From assembly GCA_030697555.1 (NCBI GenBank), contig JAUYPV010000167.1:41806-105805 (forward strand): a stretch of DNA of 64,000 bases, given 5' to 3'. Position 1 is the stretch's first letter; each line of letters opens with the position of its first letter. This document shows, in pieces, positions 8,840 through 17,667 of this stretch. Made by a program: the position numbers and the translations under genes. Below the pieces are notes generated by a model. That model was not told the origin of the DNA, did not search any database, and saw nothing but the letters and a program-made list of their open reading frames with translations. This DNA is from Hyphomonadaceae bacterium (lineage in GTDB: Bacteria; Pseudomonadota; Alphaproteobacteria; Caulobacterales; Hyphomonadaceae).

Positions 8840-10500
8840 TGTCGCCCTTTCGACGGATAGCTTCGAGCGTTGCAGCCATTCTGGCGATTTCGCTCATGGC
8901 CTGCGCGGGCGGCTCGCGGCCGGCGACGAAGCGCGGCTCGGTGGTCGACGCGCCGGCGGGCATAGTCGCAGGCGCGACCGATGGCGACCTGCGGGTGTTC
9001 AAGGGCATCCCCTATGCCCTGCCCCCGGTTGGCGATGCGCGTTGGAAGCCTCCCACAGCGATGCCGCGCTGGAGCGGCGCCAAGACCGCGACCGATTTCG
9101 GGCCGGCCTGCGTACAGCCAATCGCGCGCGGAAACGGCGTCTACGCCCAGGACCTCGGGCCGTTGAGCGAGGATTGCCTCACCCTCAACATCTGGGCGCC
9201 TGCCGACGCACGCAACGCACCTGTCTTCGTCTGGATTCACGGCGGTTCGCTACGCTCCGGCTCCAGCAAGGAGACGCTCTATGACGGCGCCGCTCTGGCC
9301 AAGCGCCGCGTCGTGGTCGTGTCGATCAACTACCGCCTTGGCGTGCTCGGCTATCTGGCGCACCCCGAACTCAGCGCGGAGTCGGCCGGCGGCATCTCCG
9401 GCAACTATGGACTGCTCGACCAAGTCGAAGCGCTGAAATGGGTTCAGCACAATATCGGCGCGTTTGGCGGCGATGCATCGAACGTCACCATCGCCGGCGA
9501 GTCTGCCGGCGACCTCAGCGTGATGTACCTGATGGCGGCGCCGCCTGCGCGCGGCCTCTTCGCCAAGGCGATTGCGCAGAGCGCCTATATGGCGTCCACA
9601 CAGGAGCTGAAGCAGACAAAGTTCGGCACGCCATCCGCCGAAGCCGCCGGCTCCGCCATGGCCGCCAGGCTCGGCGCCACGAACATCGCAGCGCTGCGCG
9701 CCATGGATTCGCAAGCCGTCACGGACAAGGGACTCGCCGCTGGCTTCGCCCCCTTCGGCGCGATCGACGGAAAAGTGCTGCCGGCTCAACTCGTCGACGT
9801 TTTTGACAAGGGCGAACAGGCGCTCGTGCCGCTGCTCGCCGGCTTCAACAGCGGCGAGATCCGCACACTCACCGTCCTCGCCCCGCCGCCTGTCGTGAGC
9901 GCCGCAGACTATGAACGCATCATCCGAGAGCGCTATGGCGATCTTGCGGACCAGTTCCTGCAGCTCTACCCGGCCGCGAGCCAACAGGAGAGCATCTACG
10001 CCAATACACGCGATGCGCTCTATGGCTGGACAGCCGTGCGTCTCGCCAGGAAGCAGACGGCGGCGGGCGCGCCGGCTTTCCTCTACCTGTTCGACCACGG
10101 CTATCCCGCGACCGAGGTGGCCAATCTCCACGCCTTCCATGCGAGCGAGCTGCCCTTCATGTTCGGCACGCTGGAGCGCACACCGCCGAACTGGCCGAAG
10201 ATCCCGGCGACGAAAGCAGAGCGGACTTTCTCCGACGCGATGCTCGACTACTGGGCCAGCTTCATCAAGACCGGCCAGCCTTCAGCCGCGGGCACTCCGG
10301 TCTGGCCTGCCTATGGCGCGACAAGCGCTTACATACATTTCGCCGACGCTCCGCGCGTGGCGCAGCGACTGTTCCCTGGCATGTATGACCTGCATGAAGC
10401 GACGGTGTGCCGGCGCAAGGCCAGCGGCGATTTCCCATGGCACTGGAACACCGGGCTCGCTTCGCCGAAGCTCCCCGCGAAGACACCGCCCTGCGCCTGA
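8836..10500 (+). CDS. Type-B carboxylesterase, lipoprotein
   Basis: A 554-residue alpha/beta hydrolase of the carboxylesterase/lipase type B family. The chosen ATG (8836) overlaps the preceding TGA and has GGAGA upstream. The N-terminus is a lipoprotein signal (LMAC lipobox, Cys about 22), so it should be anchored in an envelope membrane. Family motifs are GIPYALPPVG, EDCLTLNIW, WIHGGS for the oxyanion hole, and the nucleophile elbow GESAGD with Ser223; HASELPFMFG probably holds the catalytic His. The residue after GESAG is Asp rather than the usual Gly or Ala. It probably hydrolyses the ester imported by the neighbouring receptor, feeding the carrier and the acyl-CoA synthetase (inference). 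Confidence 0.9.
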   Translation: MMSPFRRIASSVAAILAISLMACAGGSRPATKRGSVVDAPAGIVAGATDGDLRVFKGIPYALPPVGDARWKPPTAMPRWSGAKTATDFGPACVQPIARGNGVYAQDLGPLSEDCLTLNIWAPADARNAPVFVWIHGGSLRSGSSKETLYDGAALAKRRVVVVSINYRLGVLGYLAHPELSAESAGGISGNYGLLDQVEALKWVQHNIGAFGGDASNVTIAGESAGDLSVMYLMAAPPARGLFAKAIAQSAYMASTQELKQTKFGTPSAEAAGSAMAARLGATNIAALRAMDSQAVTDKGLAAGFAPFGAIDGKVLPAQLVDVFDKGEQALVPLLAGFNSGEIRTLTVLAPPPVVSAADYERIIRERYGDLADQFLQLYPAASQQESIYANTRDALYGWTAVRLARKQTAAGAPAFLYLFDHGYPATEVANLHAFHASELPFMFGTLERTPPNWPKIPATKAERTFSDAMLDYWASFIKTGQPSAAGTPVWPAYGATSAYIHFADAPRVAQRLFPGMYDLHEATVCRRKASGDFPWHWNTGLASPKLPAKTPPCA

Positions 10501-10513
10501 AGAAAGCCGCGCC

Positions 10514-11185
10514 TCAGTTCTTAAGCGCTAGGAAGCCGGCCGCCATGAAACGGGCCATGCGCTTCTTCACCGCCGGGAAGTCGTCCGAGTGACAGATTCC
10601 GCCGGAGAGGCGGTCGATCCGGCCAGTACGGGCCAGGGTGTTCATCAGCGCGCCCGTGACGAAGTGATAGCCCCAGAACAGATCCTCGTCGGAATAGCCC
10701 GGCAGAGCCTTCTTGAGAATGCTGATGAGCTTGAGCACGACGGGATCGAAGTAGACGTCCATCAGCTCGGCGCCTTCCGGCGTGTTGCTGGCCCGGGCGC
10801 TGAACGCGCCGTAGTTCATCCACCCCTCGCCGCCCTCGTAGTAAAGGTCCAGGTCGGTGTCGAGGAAGGCCCGGAGCGCGCCCTCCACCGTAGGCTTCTT
10901 GCCCGCCTTGGCCTCATATTCCTCCAGCGCCCTCATGCGGCGGCCGCTGGTAACGGCCGCGCGGCGCGCGAAGACAGCTTCGAACAGGTTCGCCTTGTCC
11001 TTGAAGTAGTAGTTCAGGAGCGTCGTGTGGATGCCGACGCGCGCGGCGACGTCACGCAGCGTCACGCCATGCAGGCCGCTCTTCGAGAACAGGTACTCGG
11101 CCGCGTCGAGAATCTGCTCGAGACTCGCCGCCCGCTGTTCCGCCTTGGTGCGGCCCCGGCGTTTCGCGACAACTTCTGATGCCAT
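10514..11185 (-). CDS. TetR-family transcriptional regulator
   Basis: 223 residues. The N-terminal helix-turn-helix spans about residues 20-70 (EQILDAAEYLFSKSGLHGVT followed by LRDVAARVGIHTTLLNYYF and KDKANLFEAVF). The C-terminal ligand-binding half is not recognised. It lies tail to tail with the carboxylesterase gene, 13 bp apart, in the middle of the receptor/carrier/esterase/dipeptidase locus, and most likely represses it in the absence of substrate, possibly through the inverted repeat at 7338-7377. Confidence 0.9.
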   Translation of the reverse strand: MASEVVAKRRGRTKAEQRAASLEQILDAAEYLFSKSGLHGVTLRDVAARVGIHTTLLNYYFKDKANLFEAVFARRAAVTSGRRMRALEEYEAKAGKKPTVEGALRAFLDTDLDLYYEGGEGWMNYGAFSARASNTPEGAELMDVYFDPVVLKLISILKKALPGYSDEDLFWGYHFVTGALMNTLARTGRIDRLSGGICHSDDFPAVKKRMARFMAAGFLALKN

Positions 11186-11891
11186 CCGATGGTCCTCGCA
11201 TAGCCGGCCGGATCGACCCGGTGAAACTCGTTAGCAATTTGCCGCCGCGTTCCAATCCTTCGGGAAATTCAAGGACGCGACCGCGTGTACGAACGCGTCC
11301 TTACAATTCCCAAAGTTATTCTCTATCTCGATAATGAGTGTTCACACCCGAAATACCCGACGTCAGCTTCCCGTCAAGCGCCAAGAGCCAAGAGCATCTC
11401 GCCTGGTGTCAGAGTTCGGGACCTCCCTGGCGGACACCAGCGTACGGTGACATCGCCAATATTACGGCGATCACCGCCGCGCGAGCTGGAGAAGGGATCT
11501 GTCGCGGCAACACCTGCTTCTTGTCCGGATGGTTCTGGCGAGGAACAACTTCCACCCCAGCACCGCCATGCCGATTGGCGCTGCGCCGGCGACGTTGCGT
11601 CGCAACCGAGTGCGTCAGTCAAAGTGTTGGACCAGCATCCGCCGGCGTCAAGCCGACGAACGGAAATGCGGTCAAATACGACTGCGGGGAATAGCAGGAG
11701 TGGGCCAACGCCTGCTGCTCGCCTGACTTGCATCGCCGTCTGCAGCGAATAGCGGACGTTCGCCCCGTTCAACCAACCGGGCTTCGTTTTGAAGCATGAT
11801 CGTCGCAAAGAGCCGTACTTGTCCCGGCGCCAGTGGCATGAAACTAACGATTGACCACTTTATGCCGCGCTTGGTCTTTGGAGTGCACGCA
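11186..11891. other. Intergenic region with promoters for TetR and dipeptidase genes
   Basis: No supported gene. It contains a GTTGCGTCGCAAC palindrome at 11594-11606, which recurs in near-identical form at 19100-19112. The divergent promoters of the flanking genes must lie here, but no clear hexamers were found. Confidence 0.4.
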
Positions 11892-13217
11892 ATGACGCTT
11901 ACGAACGTCGTCCCTGGCTGGACCTTGGGAAAGTTCACCGCCGCGTTCGTTCTGGCTTTCGCCCTGTCCGCCTGCGCGCCTTCCGACAGGGTAACCTCGG
12001 AGAGCGAGCCGCCCAGTGAAGCCGCGCTGATCGAAAGCGCGCGCACCATCCATCAGCAGAGTCCGGTTCTGGATGCGCATGCTGACATCGTTGTGCCATC
12101 AACAGCGGCGAATTTTCTCAGCGCTGACGGATTGTCAAAGGTAGCTCCCTCGAAACTCAAGGCCGGGGGAGTCGGGGCCGTCGTCATGTCAATCGCGGTC
12201 GGGCCCGGGCCGCGCACGCCCGCAGGAGACGCGGAGGCGCGTGCGGAAGCGGACGAGAAGCTTGCGGCCGTTCAGGCGCTGGCCGCCGAGAATGCTGACA
12301 CCGTGGCGATAGCGAAATCATCCGATGAAATCCTGGCTATCCGCGAAAGCGGCAAGACGGCATTGATCCTGGGATTCCAGAATGCCAGAGCGCTTGAAGG
12401 GAATGTGTCTGCGCTCGACACGTTCTATCAGGCTGGCGTCCGTGTATTTGCTCTGAATCATCTGGCCCACAACGACTTCTCCGATTCCTCGCGCCCGTTC
12501 CATGATGCGGCGACGGGCCTGTATGAGCCCGACGCGCACGGCGGGTTGTCGGCCCTCGGTCTCGCCGCGATTGACCGCATCAACGCACTCGGGGGCGTCA
12601 TCGATATATCCCAGGCGTCGAAAGCGGCCACCTTGGAGACCATTGCACGGTCGAAGACGCCCGTAATCGCCAGTCACTCAAACGTCCGCGCGATCTCGAA
12701 CGCCACGCGCAATCTTTCCGACGAGGAAATCGATCGCATCGGGGAGACCGGGGGCGTCATTCACGTCGCGCCGTTCTCGGCTTATCTGATCAATTTCTCG
12801 ACCCCGGAAAAGCTCCAAGCCATCGATAAGGCGCGGAGCGCTGCAGGCCTTCCCGCCGCCTATTCGTATCCATACGAACTCTACTGGGAGCTTCCGGATC
12901 CGGCTGCGCGGGCAACCTTCACAGCCTCGATCCGCGAGGCGCTCGGGCCAGCGACGATCGATATCATGATAGACCATATCGACTACATCGTGAAACGCAT
13001 CGGCATCGACCATGTAGGCATCGGCACGGATTTCAATCATGGCAGCGGTATCGAGGGGTACGAGGACGCGAGCGAGTCGTTTGCCGTTACTCTTGGGCTC
13101 GTCCGTCGCGGCTATTCAGCGGATGACATTAAGAAGATCTGGGGAGGCAATTTTCTGCGGGTGCTGCGCGAGGCCGAACGCGCCGCCGACAGCTCGAAGG
13201 GCAAGGCGAAACACTAA
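11892..13217 (+). CDS. Membrane dipeptidase (peptidase family M19), lipoprotein
   Basis: 441 residues from the ATG at 11892, which has GGAG about 10 bases upstream. A lipoprotein signal ends in LSAC (Cys28). Metal-site motifs of the renal dipeptidase family are present: DAHAD (61-65), VIASHSNVRAISNATRN and GIGTDFNHG. The family cleaves dipeptides, and some members cleave D-amino acid or beta-lactam-like substrates. Longer starts at 11838 and 11862 are possible but would bury the signal peptide. It is probably periplasmic and could supply amino acids, or act on the imported substrate of the neighbouring locus. Confidence 0.9.
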   Translation: MTLTNVVPGWTLGKFTAAFVLAFALSACAPSDRVTSESEPPSEAALIESARTIHQQSPVLDAHADIVVPSTAANFLSADGLSKVAPSKLKAGGVGAVVMSIAVGPGPRTPAGDAEARAEADEKLAAVQALAAENADTVAIAKSSDEILAIRESGKTALILGFQNARALEGNVSALDTFYQAGVRVFALNHLAHNDFSDSSRPFHDAATGLYEPDAHGGLSALGLAAIDRINALGGVIDISQASKAATLETIARSKTPVIASHSNVRAISNATRNLSDEEIDRIGETGGVIHVAPFSAYLINFSTPEKLQAIDKARSAAGLPAAYSYPYELYWELPDPAARATFTASIREALGPATIDIMIDHIDYIVKRIGIDHVGIGTDFNHGSGIEGYEDASESFAVTLGLVRRGYSADDIKKIWGGNFLRVLREAERAADSSKGKAKH

Positions 13218-14164
13218 ATCCTCCAGCATAGCCAGCGCAGTTTCCACCAGGCTATTTCTCTTTGGATGCAGACCGCTCGTTCTCCGAGTTTGGGTCGCGC
13301 CAATGCGCAACCGGACTGTCGATTTGTTCACCGCCTCTTGGCGACCGTCACCTTTCGAGTTTTTCAACAGTATCGGCCAACTTGCAGACCATGACTGCAG
13401 TGTCTCCATAAGGAGACAGGGCGCGGGCTGTTCTCTTCCTTCCCAAGTGGCGCACTGAGGATGTTGCTCTGCAACGCGCACGTTGCTGCGACGCATGTCC
13501 GACTGCCTGCTCGTCCGTGGACCCAGATATTGTTTTCGCCAAAGTCGATCTGCGACTCCTTCGAGAGACACAGCCGCATCCATCATGCGGCATGCCGACA
13601 GCGACCACGACGCGAATGCGGTCTCTCGAATTCGGCCATGTCCGAGAAATTCGATTTCTGGCGCGATGCCAGTGACGTGCTCGCGAAAACGGCACGACGG
13701 CGCGCCTGCCGCGAACTCTGATCGGGCCCCTGTAGAGATTCTTGAAGGCCAAGTCCCCGGAGAGTAGGCCTCTATTCGGAGGCTCCGTGACGACCGCCCC
13801 CGGTGACCGGGCTCCCTCGCTGGGACACTAGGATTCGACCAGTCTCTCGATTCTTAGTGTAGAGCAAAAAACTCGATGCGAGTCCGATGCTTAGTTGATC
13901 CTGAACACGAAGCTTTATCACTCGAGCGGCCGCAGAAGTCGCTGCCAGCACCAGCGTACAGCCATCTCCAACCCACCTCCGCCGGTCAAACCGCGGACAG
14001 CAATGACTAAAGGGAGCGGACGTCGCGTGGCGAGGCGCGGCGCGGCGCCAGCCTCACTTTTTTTCTGCAAGTTTGAACCGCCCCGGCGCCGAGCTCGACA
14101 AACCCAGCACTTGAGGGCGTGCGGATCATCCGCTCGGGCCCTTTTGTGTTGAGGAGTTCAGTTC
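13218..14164. other. Long intergenic region, no gene recognised
   Basis: Several short open frames exist here but none looks like a protein. No tRNA or conserved RNA was recognised. It holds the promoter and leader of the outer-membrane protein gene at 14165, with GAGGAG before the start. Confidence 0.4.
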
Positions 14165-14884
14165 ATGCGCCTGCCAGTTATTGCCGCCGCCGCCACGTTC
14201 CTGCTGGCGGCCTCCTATCCTGCTCATGCCCAGGCGCCCCAGCATCGCTTCTATGCCTCGCTTCACGCCGGCCAGGACGTGCAGGATGACGAAGCCATTC
14301 GCGGCTTCAACGTCGCCAACCTGCCTCGCAACAACGACCTGACCTTCGCCGATGGCCGCGTCTTCGCAGCAGCGTTGGGCATCAACGCGCTTGAAGGCGA
14401 CTGGGGCCGTGTCCGGTTTGATGCGGAACTGTCGCACCGTGAATCAGACGTCGACACGATATTCCTGAACAACGTCCAGCAGACCATCCGGCAGGGCTCC
14501 CACGTCCTGATGACCGCCGCCATGCTCAACGCGTATTACGACACGCCCGTCTATTTCGATCGCGTTCGCTTCTATGCGGGCGTCGGCGCTGGCATCGCCA
14601 ACGTCGACCATCAGGTGCGCTATCGGATCACGGGCGGGACGGCCCCCTCTCTCGCCAATATCGCGATCCCGACATCGGAGCCGACCTGGTCCTACCAGCT
14701 TGTCGGCGGCGGCGAGTACATCCTTACGCCGAACTGGTCACTCCTTGCCGATGTGCGCTTCGTCGAGTTCGGCAACCACCAGATCCAGCGCTTCAACCTC
14801 ACCGCCGGCGCGCTCGACAGCGTGAACGACGTCTCCGACAAGTCGAGCGTCTCCGTCACGGCCGGACTTCGCTACGCGTTCTGA
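14165..14884 (+). CDS. Outer-membrane beta-barrel protein (OmpA-barrel/Omp25-like)
   Basis: 239 residues with a clear signal peptide ending AHAQ (residue 23). The mature part alternates polar and hydrophobic residues through strands such as VRFYAGVGAGIANVD and WSYQLVGGGEYILTP, and ends in TAGLRYAF, a barrel C-terminus with terminal Phe. The small-barrel architecture suits an eight-stranded porin-like protein. A strong Shine-Dalgarno GAGGAG precedes the ATG, and two strong hairpins follow the gene, so it is probably an abundant single-gene transcript. No peptidoglycan-binding OmpA domain is present. Confidence 0.85.
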   Translation: MRLPVIAAAATFLLAASYPAHAQAPQHRFYASLHAGQDVQDDEAIRGFNVANLPRNNDLTFADGRVFAAALGINALEGDWGRVRFDAELSHRESDVDTIFLNNVQQTIRQGSHVLMTAAMLNAYYDTPVYFDRVRFYAGVGAGIANVDHQVRYRITGGTAPSLANIAIPTSEPTWSYQLVGGGEYILTPNWSLLADVRFVEFGNHQIQRFNLTAGALDSVNDVSDKSSVSVTAGLRYAF

Positions 14885-14923
14885 CCGATCGTGTGCGGCT
14901 TCGTTTCCCGTGGCCGCACGCTG

Positions 14924-14972
14924 CTCGCCGGACAGTCCTGAAGACCCTCCCTGTCCGGCGAGTCCTCTCTTT
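14924..14972 (+). terminator. Rho-independent terminator after the barrel gene
   Basis: CTCGCCGGACAG (14924-14935) pairs perfectly with CTGTCCGGCGAG (14951-14962), followed by TCCTCTCTTT. A smaller GTGCGGC/GCCGCAC hairpin (14893-14919) precedes it. Confidence 0.75.
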
Positions 14973-15001
14973 CGCGGCGGCTGTCGACGCCGCGGCGTTT
15001 T
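14973..15001 (+). terminator. Second terminator-like hairpin
   Basis: CGCGGCG (14973-14979) and CGCCGCG (14988-14994) with an 8-base loop, followed by GCGTTTT. It may back up the preceding terminator; its other side faces the end of the convergent protease gene. Confidence 0.45.
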
Positions 15002-15020
15002 AGCGATTGCGCTGCGGGCT

Positions 15021-16211
15021 TCAGCGCGTCCCGCAACCGTCCTTGAGTATGGGCAGGCCGTATCCGTAGACGACGTCCCGGCCCGGCGCGCCAAGGTCGG
15101 CCGACGATTCAACGAGGGCCTTCATGGTTTCGCCAGCCGTCTTCGCCGAAAGGGCGCGCGGGTCCGCGGCAATCCGCGCCGTGACATAGGGCGCCGCAAC
15201 CGAAGTGCCGGTGACATATTCTCCCTCTCCGCCCACCAGCACGAAGACATCGACGCCAGGCGCCGCAAAATCGATATGCGCGCCGCGAACCGCGTTGTCA
15301 TAGATCTTGCTCTCAACGTCGATTGCCGTCACGGCGATTACGCCGTCGAACGCCGCAGGATAGCGCGGCGGACTCTCGGGGCCGTTGTTCCCGGCGGCGG
15401 CAACGATGATCATCCCCTTGGCGATAGCCTGCTGCAGGCTGCGGTCGAGGATCTTGTTGTAGGGGCCGGCGAGGCTGATGTTGACGAGCCGGACGTCGGA
15501 CACCTGCATCCAGTCGATCGCGCGGACGAGGCTGTCGACGCCGGCGGCTTCCTTTGCCATGCGGTGGTCGGAGAGCACGCCAGCATTCTGCAACCGGACG
15601 CCGGCGAGCCGGCCCTCGCCGGCCAGGATCTGGGCGGTCACGGTTCCATGGTCGGTATCCGCGGCAGGACCGCTTTTCGTTCCGGTAAAATCACGAAACG
15701 TGAGCGAAACGCCGGTGAGGCCCGGATCGCTGGCATCCGCCGCCGCATCGATCAATCCGATGACGGCGTTCGCGCGACAGCCGCCATCCGGCCATCCAAG
15801 GAGGCGGCCGGCATATTCGCGGCGACCATCGCCCGATCCGTCCTTCGCGGAGACGCGATAGGCGTGGTTCACTCCCGCAGTGACGCCGGGCTCCATGCTC
15901 TCAAGTTCGCGGATGGCAGCGTCTCCCGGCATGTTCGCCGGAATGGTCATCACCAGAAGCACCAGATCGAGCCCGGTCAGCTCCTCTTGGGATTCGACGA
16001 CATAGCCTCGCACCGCCGATTTTTGCGTCAGGGAGAATGCGGCGGCCGAAGTGCGCGCGAGCACTACGATCTGCTGGTCGTCCACCACGTCGCCGGCGTC
16101 GGCCTCGATCTGGAGGGGCAGAGGCGGCGCCGGCTGGAACATCTCGCAGGCGCACAGGGCAAGCATGGAAGCGCCGAGCGCCGCCCAACGAATGGATGTC
16201 TTCGGTGTCAA
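15021..16211 (-). CDS. S8 subtilisin-like serine protease, predicted lipoprotein (cassette A)
   Basis: About 396 residues from a TTG start at 16211 (no ATG lies near the signal peptide; AGAGG stands at the right distance). The N-terminus is a lipoprotein-like signal with LCAC (Cys22). Residues about 45-120 look like a subtilase prodomain. The catalytic triad is Asp155 (VIGLIDAAAD), His188 (DTDHGT) and Ser337 (TGTSVAAP), with the oxyanion Asn near 275 (AAGNNGPES). It would be an envelope endoprotease. It lies 71 bp behind the beta-barrel gene on the same strand, next to an anti-sigma/sigma pair. A paralogue in the same setting is at 29401. Proposed role: processing the barrel or the anti-sigma factor (inference). 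Confidence 0.88.
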   Translation of the reverse strand: MTPKTSIRWAALGASMLALCACEMFQPAPPLPLQIEADAGDVVDDQQIVVLARTSAAAFSLTQKSAVRGYVVESQEELTGLDLVLLVMTIPANMPGDAAIRELESMEPGVTAGVNHAYRVSAKDGSGDGRREYAGRLLGWPDGGCRANAVIGLIDAAADASDPGLTGVSLTFRDFTGTKSGPAADTDHGTVTAQILAGEGRLAGVRLQNAGVLSDHRMAKEAAGVDSLVRAIDWMQVSDVRLVNISLAGPYNKILDRSLQQAIAKGMIIVAAAGNNGPESPPRYPAAFDGVIAVTAIDVESKIYDNAVRGAHIDFAAPGVDVFVLVGGEGEYVTGTSVAAPYVTARIAADPRALSAKTAGETMKALVESSADLGAPGRDVVYGYGLPILKDGCGTR

Positions 16212-16282
16212 TTCAGACCTCTGCAAGGAGCCAAATGCTTTGTCGCCGCCCGCGGCGGGCGGGTTCAATCGCTGTCCCGGCC

Positions 16283-17527
16283 TCAGAAACTCCTGCGGAC
16301 CGAGAGCCAGAGCTTTTGAGTATCCGCGCCAAACCCGTCGGCGGAATAACTGGCGAATTCCAGCGATGCCTGAACATCGTTCACCGAAGCTCGCAATGAT
16401 GCATCCCATTCCGTGCCAAGATCGTCGCCGGCGATGTCGTCGGCAAACCAGTGATGCCGCAGGCCTGCAGTCAGGCTGCGCAAGGGTCCCACCACGCCAA
16501 TCAGCCAGCTGCCGTCGAGAAACGTGTCCCGCACGCCGACGTCCGGCGTCACCACAAATAGGTCGGCGGCGCCCTGGAAGGCGTGGTTGGTTCCCAGCGG
16601 CGTCTGGAATGCGCGCGCGCCGCCCTCGCCGAGAACCTCATGTCCGGCCGTCGCCGATACGCCGACGACCTCCAGCGTGGCCACCGCACGCCAGTAGTCG
16701 GCGGAATAGTCCAACGGATTGCCTGCGTGATCGCGCTGCCGTGCATACTCCGCGCGCCCGCCAAGTCCGAAATTCTTCCAATAGCGCTGGCCGGCGAGGC
16801 TGACACCCGAAGTGACGCTGGAATTGACCTCGCTGAGCGGCCCACCCGCCCCATCGTCGAGATCGAGCACATAGTGATAGCCGGTCAGCCGGCCGGCCGG
16901 CGTCTCCGCGCTGACGTTCACCAGATAGGTGTCGCCACGATAGCGAGAGGCCGCGTCCCGCGCCGACAGGAAACGGTTCACCTGCCACAGGTAGGCAACA
17001 TGGATCGCTACGCCGCTGAACGGCGAGGCCGATAGCTGCGCGGCGTCATAGGTCTGCTCGTTCTGGCGAAACCCCACCGACCCGACAAAGCGCTCGTCGT
17101 CGAACGACAAGCGCTGGCGCCCGCCGATAGCCCGCCCGGGGCCGAAATCGTGCGATAGCTGGGCGCGGTTGATTTCGAGCACTTCGCGGTCCGGAATGAG
17201 CGGTCCCGGCGGCCCGTCCTGCAGCTCGTCGCGGTAAAGATCGGCGACGCCTTCCACCTCGACCAAAACGCTCGTGCGGGGCGAAAGCTGCAATTCGGCG
17301 CCGGACCGGACGCGCAGCGTCAACGCCTGTTCTTCGGCGCCGGCCAGGTCGGAATCGACCGACTCGAACCGCAGTCTTGCATCGCCAAATCCCCGCAGGA
17401 CCAGGTTCGGCGATGCGGCGGTGGTATCCGGCGCTTCCTGAGCCGCGACAGGAGCACAGCAAAGCAGGAACGCAATCATGGTCGGCGGAAACCGCTGCCC
17501 AGCCATAACGTGCACTGCCGCTACCAT
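16283..17527 (-). CDS. Outer-membrane beta-barrel protein, alginate-export-like (cassette A)
   Basis: 414 residues. A signal peptide ends near CCAPVAAQEA. The rest is a repetitive amphipathic beta pattern (LRGFGDARLRFESV, LTLRVRSGAELQLSP, GGRQRLSFDDERFVGSVGFR, LRHHWFADD) and ends in LWLSVRRSF with terminal Phe. It resembles the alginate-export barrel family (family knowledge, moderate confidence). AGGAGG lies about 11 bases before the ATG at 17527; an inner ATG at 17506 is possible. It is probably co-transcribed with the S8 protease behind it and could be the pore or surface partner of that protease. Confidence 0.8.
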   Translation of the reverse strand: MVAAVHVMAGQRFPPTMIAFLLCCAPVAAQEAPDTTAASPNLVLRGFGDARLRFESVDSDLAGAEEQALTLRVRSGAELQLSPRTSVLVEVEGVADLYRDELQDGPPGPLIPDREVLEINRAQLSHDFGPGRAIGGRQRLSFDDERFVGSVGFRQNEQTYDAAQLSASPFSGVAIHVAYLWQVNRFLSARDAASRYRGDTYLVNVSAETPAGRLTGYHYVLDLDDGAGGPLSEVNSSVTSGVSLAGQRYWKNFGLGGRAEYARQRDHAGNPLDYSADYWRAVATLEVVGVSATAGHEVLGEGGARAFQTPLGTNHAFQGAADLFVVTPDVGVRDTFLDGSWLIGVVGPLRSLTAGLRHHWFADDIAGDDLGTEWDASLRASVNDVQASLEFASYSADGFGADTQKLWLSVRRSF

Positions 17528-17564
17528 CCCGATATCCCGCCTCCTGACGGCCGGCGCGAAGGAT

Positions 17565-17592
17565 TGAACCAGATCGCCACTTTCATCGACTA
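17565..17592 (+). promoter_or_regulatory. Possible ECF-sigma promoter for the anti-sigma gene
   Basis: TGAACC (17565-17570) and CGACTA (17587-17592) are 16 bases apart, the geometry of many ECF promoters. It would drive the anti-sigma gene at 17668 and may be read by the sigma factor of the same cassette. Confidence 0.4.
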
Positions 17593-17667
17593 AATATCCG
17601 GAAAGATGCAGTGGGCTTTTCCCCGCCCCGCCTCAGCACTAAGCATGCCTTCCGGGAGGCGCATAAG

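Noticed and set aside
11186..11340. Second copy of the 7338-7377 operator before the TetR gene
   Set aside because: A TTATTCTC...CGATAATGAG stretch shares only about 12 of 19 aligned bases with the operator core and is not symmetric enough.
13218..14164. tRNA gene near 13830
   Set aside because: A GGATTCGACC-like stretch was noticed but no cloverleaf arms or anticodon stem could be drawn around it.
14910..16319. 469-aa frame antisense to the cassette A protease and barrel
   Set aside because: No motif, composition typical of antisense shadow frames; the opposite strand carries the catalytic triad.
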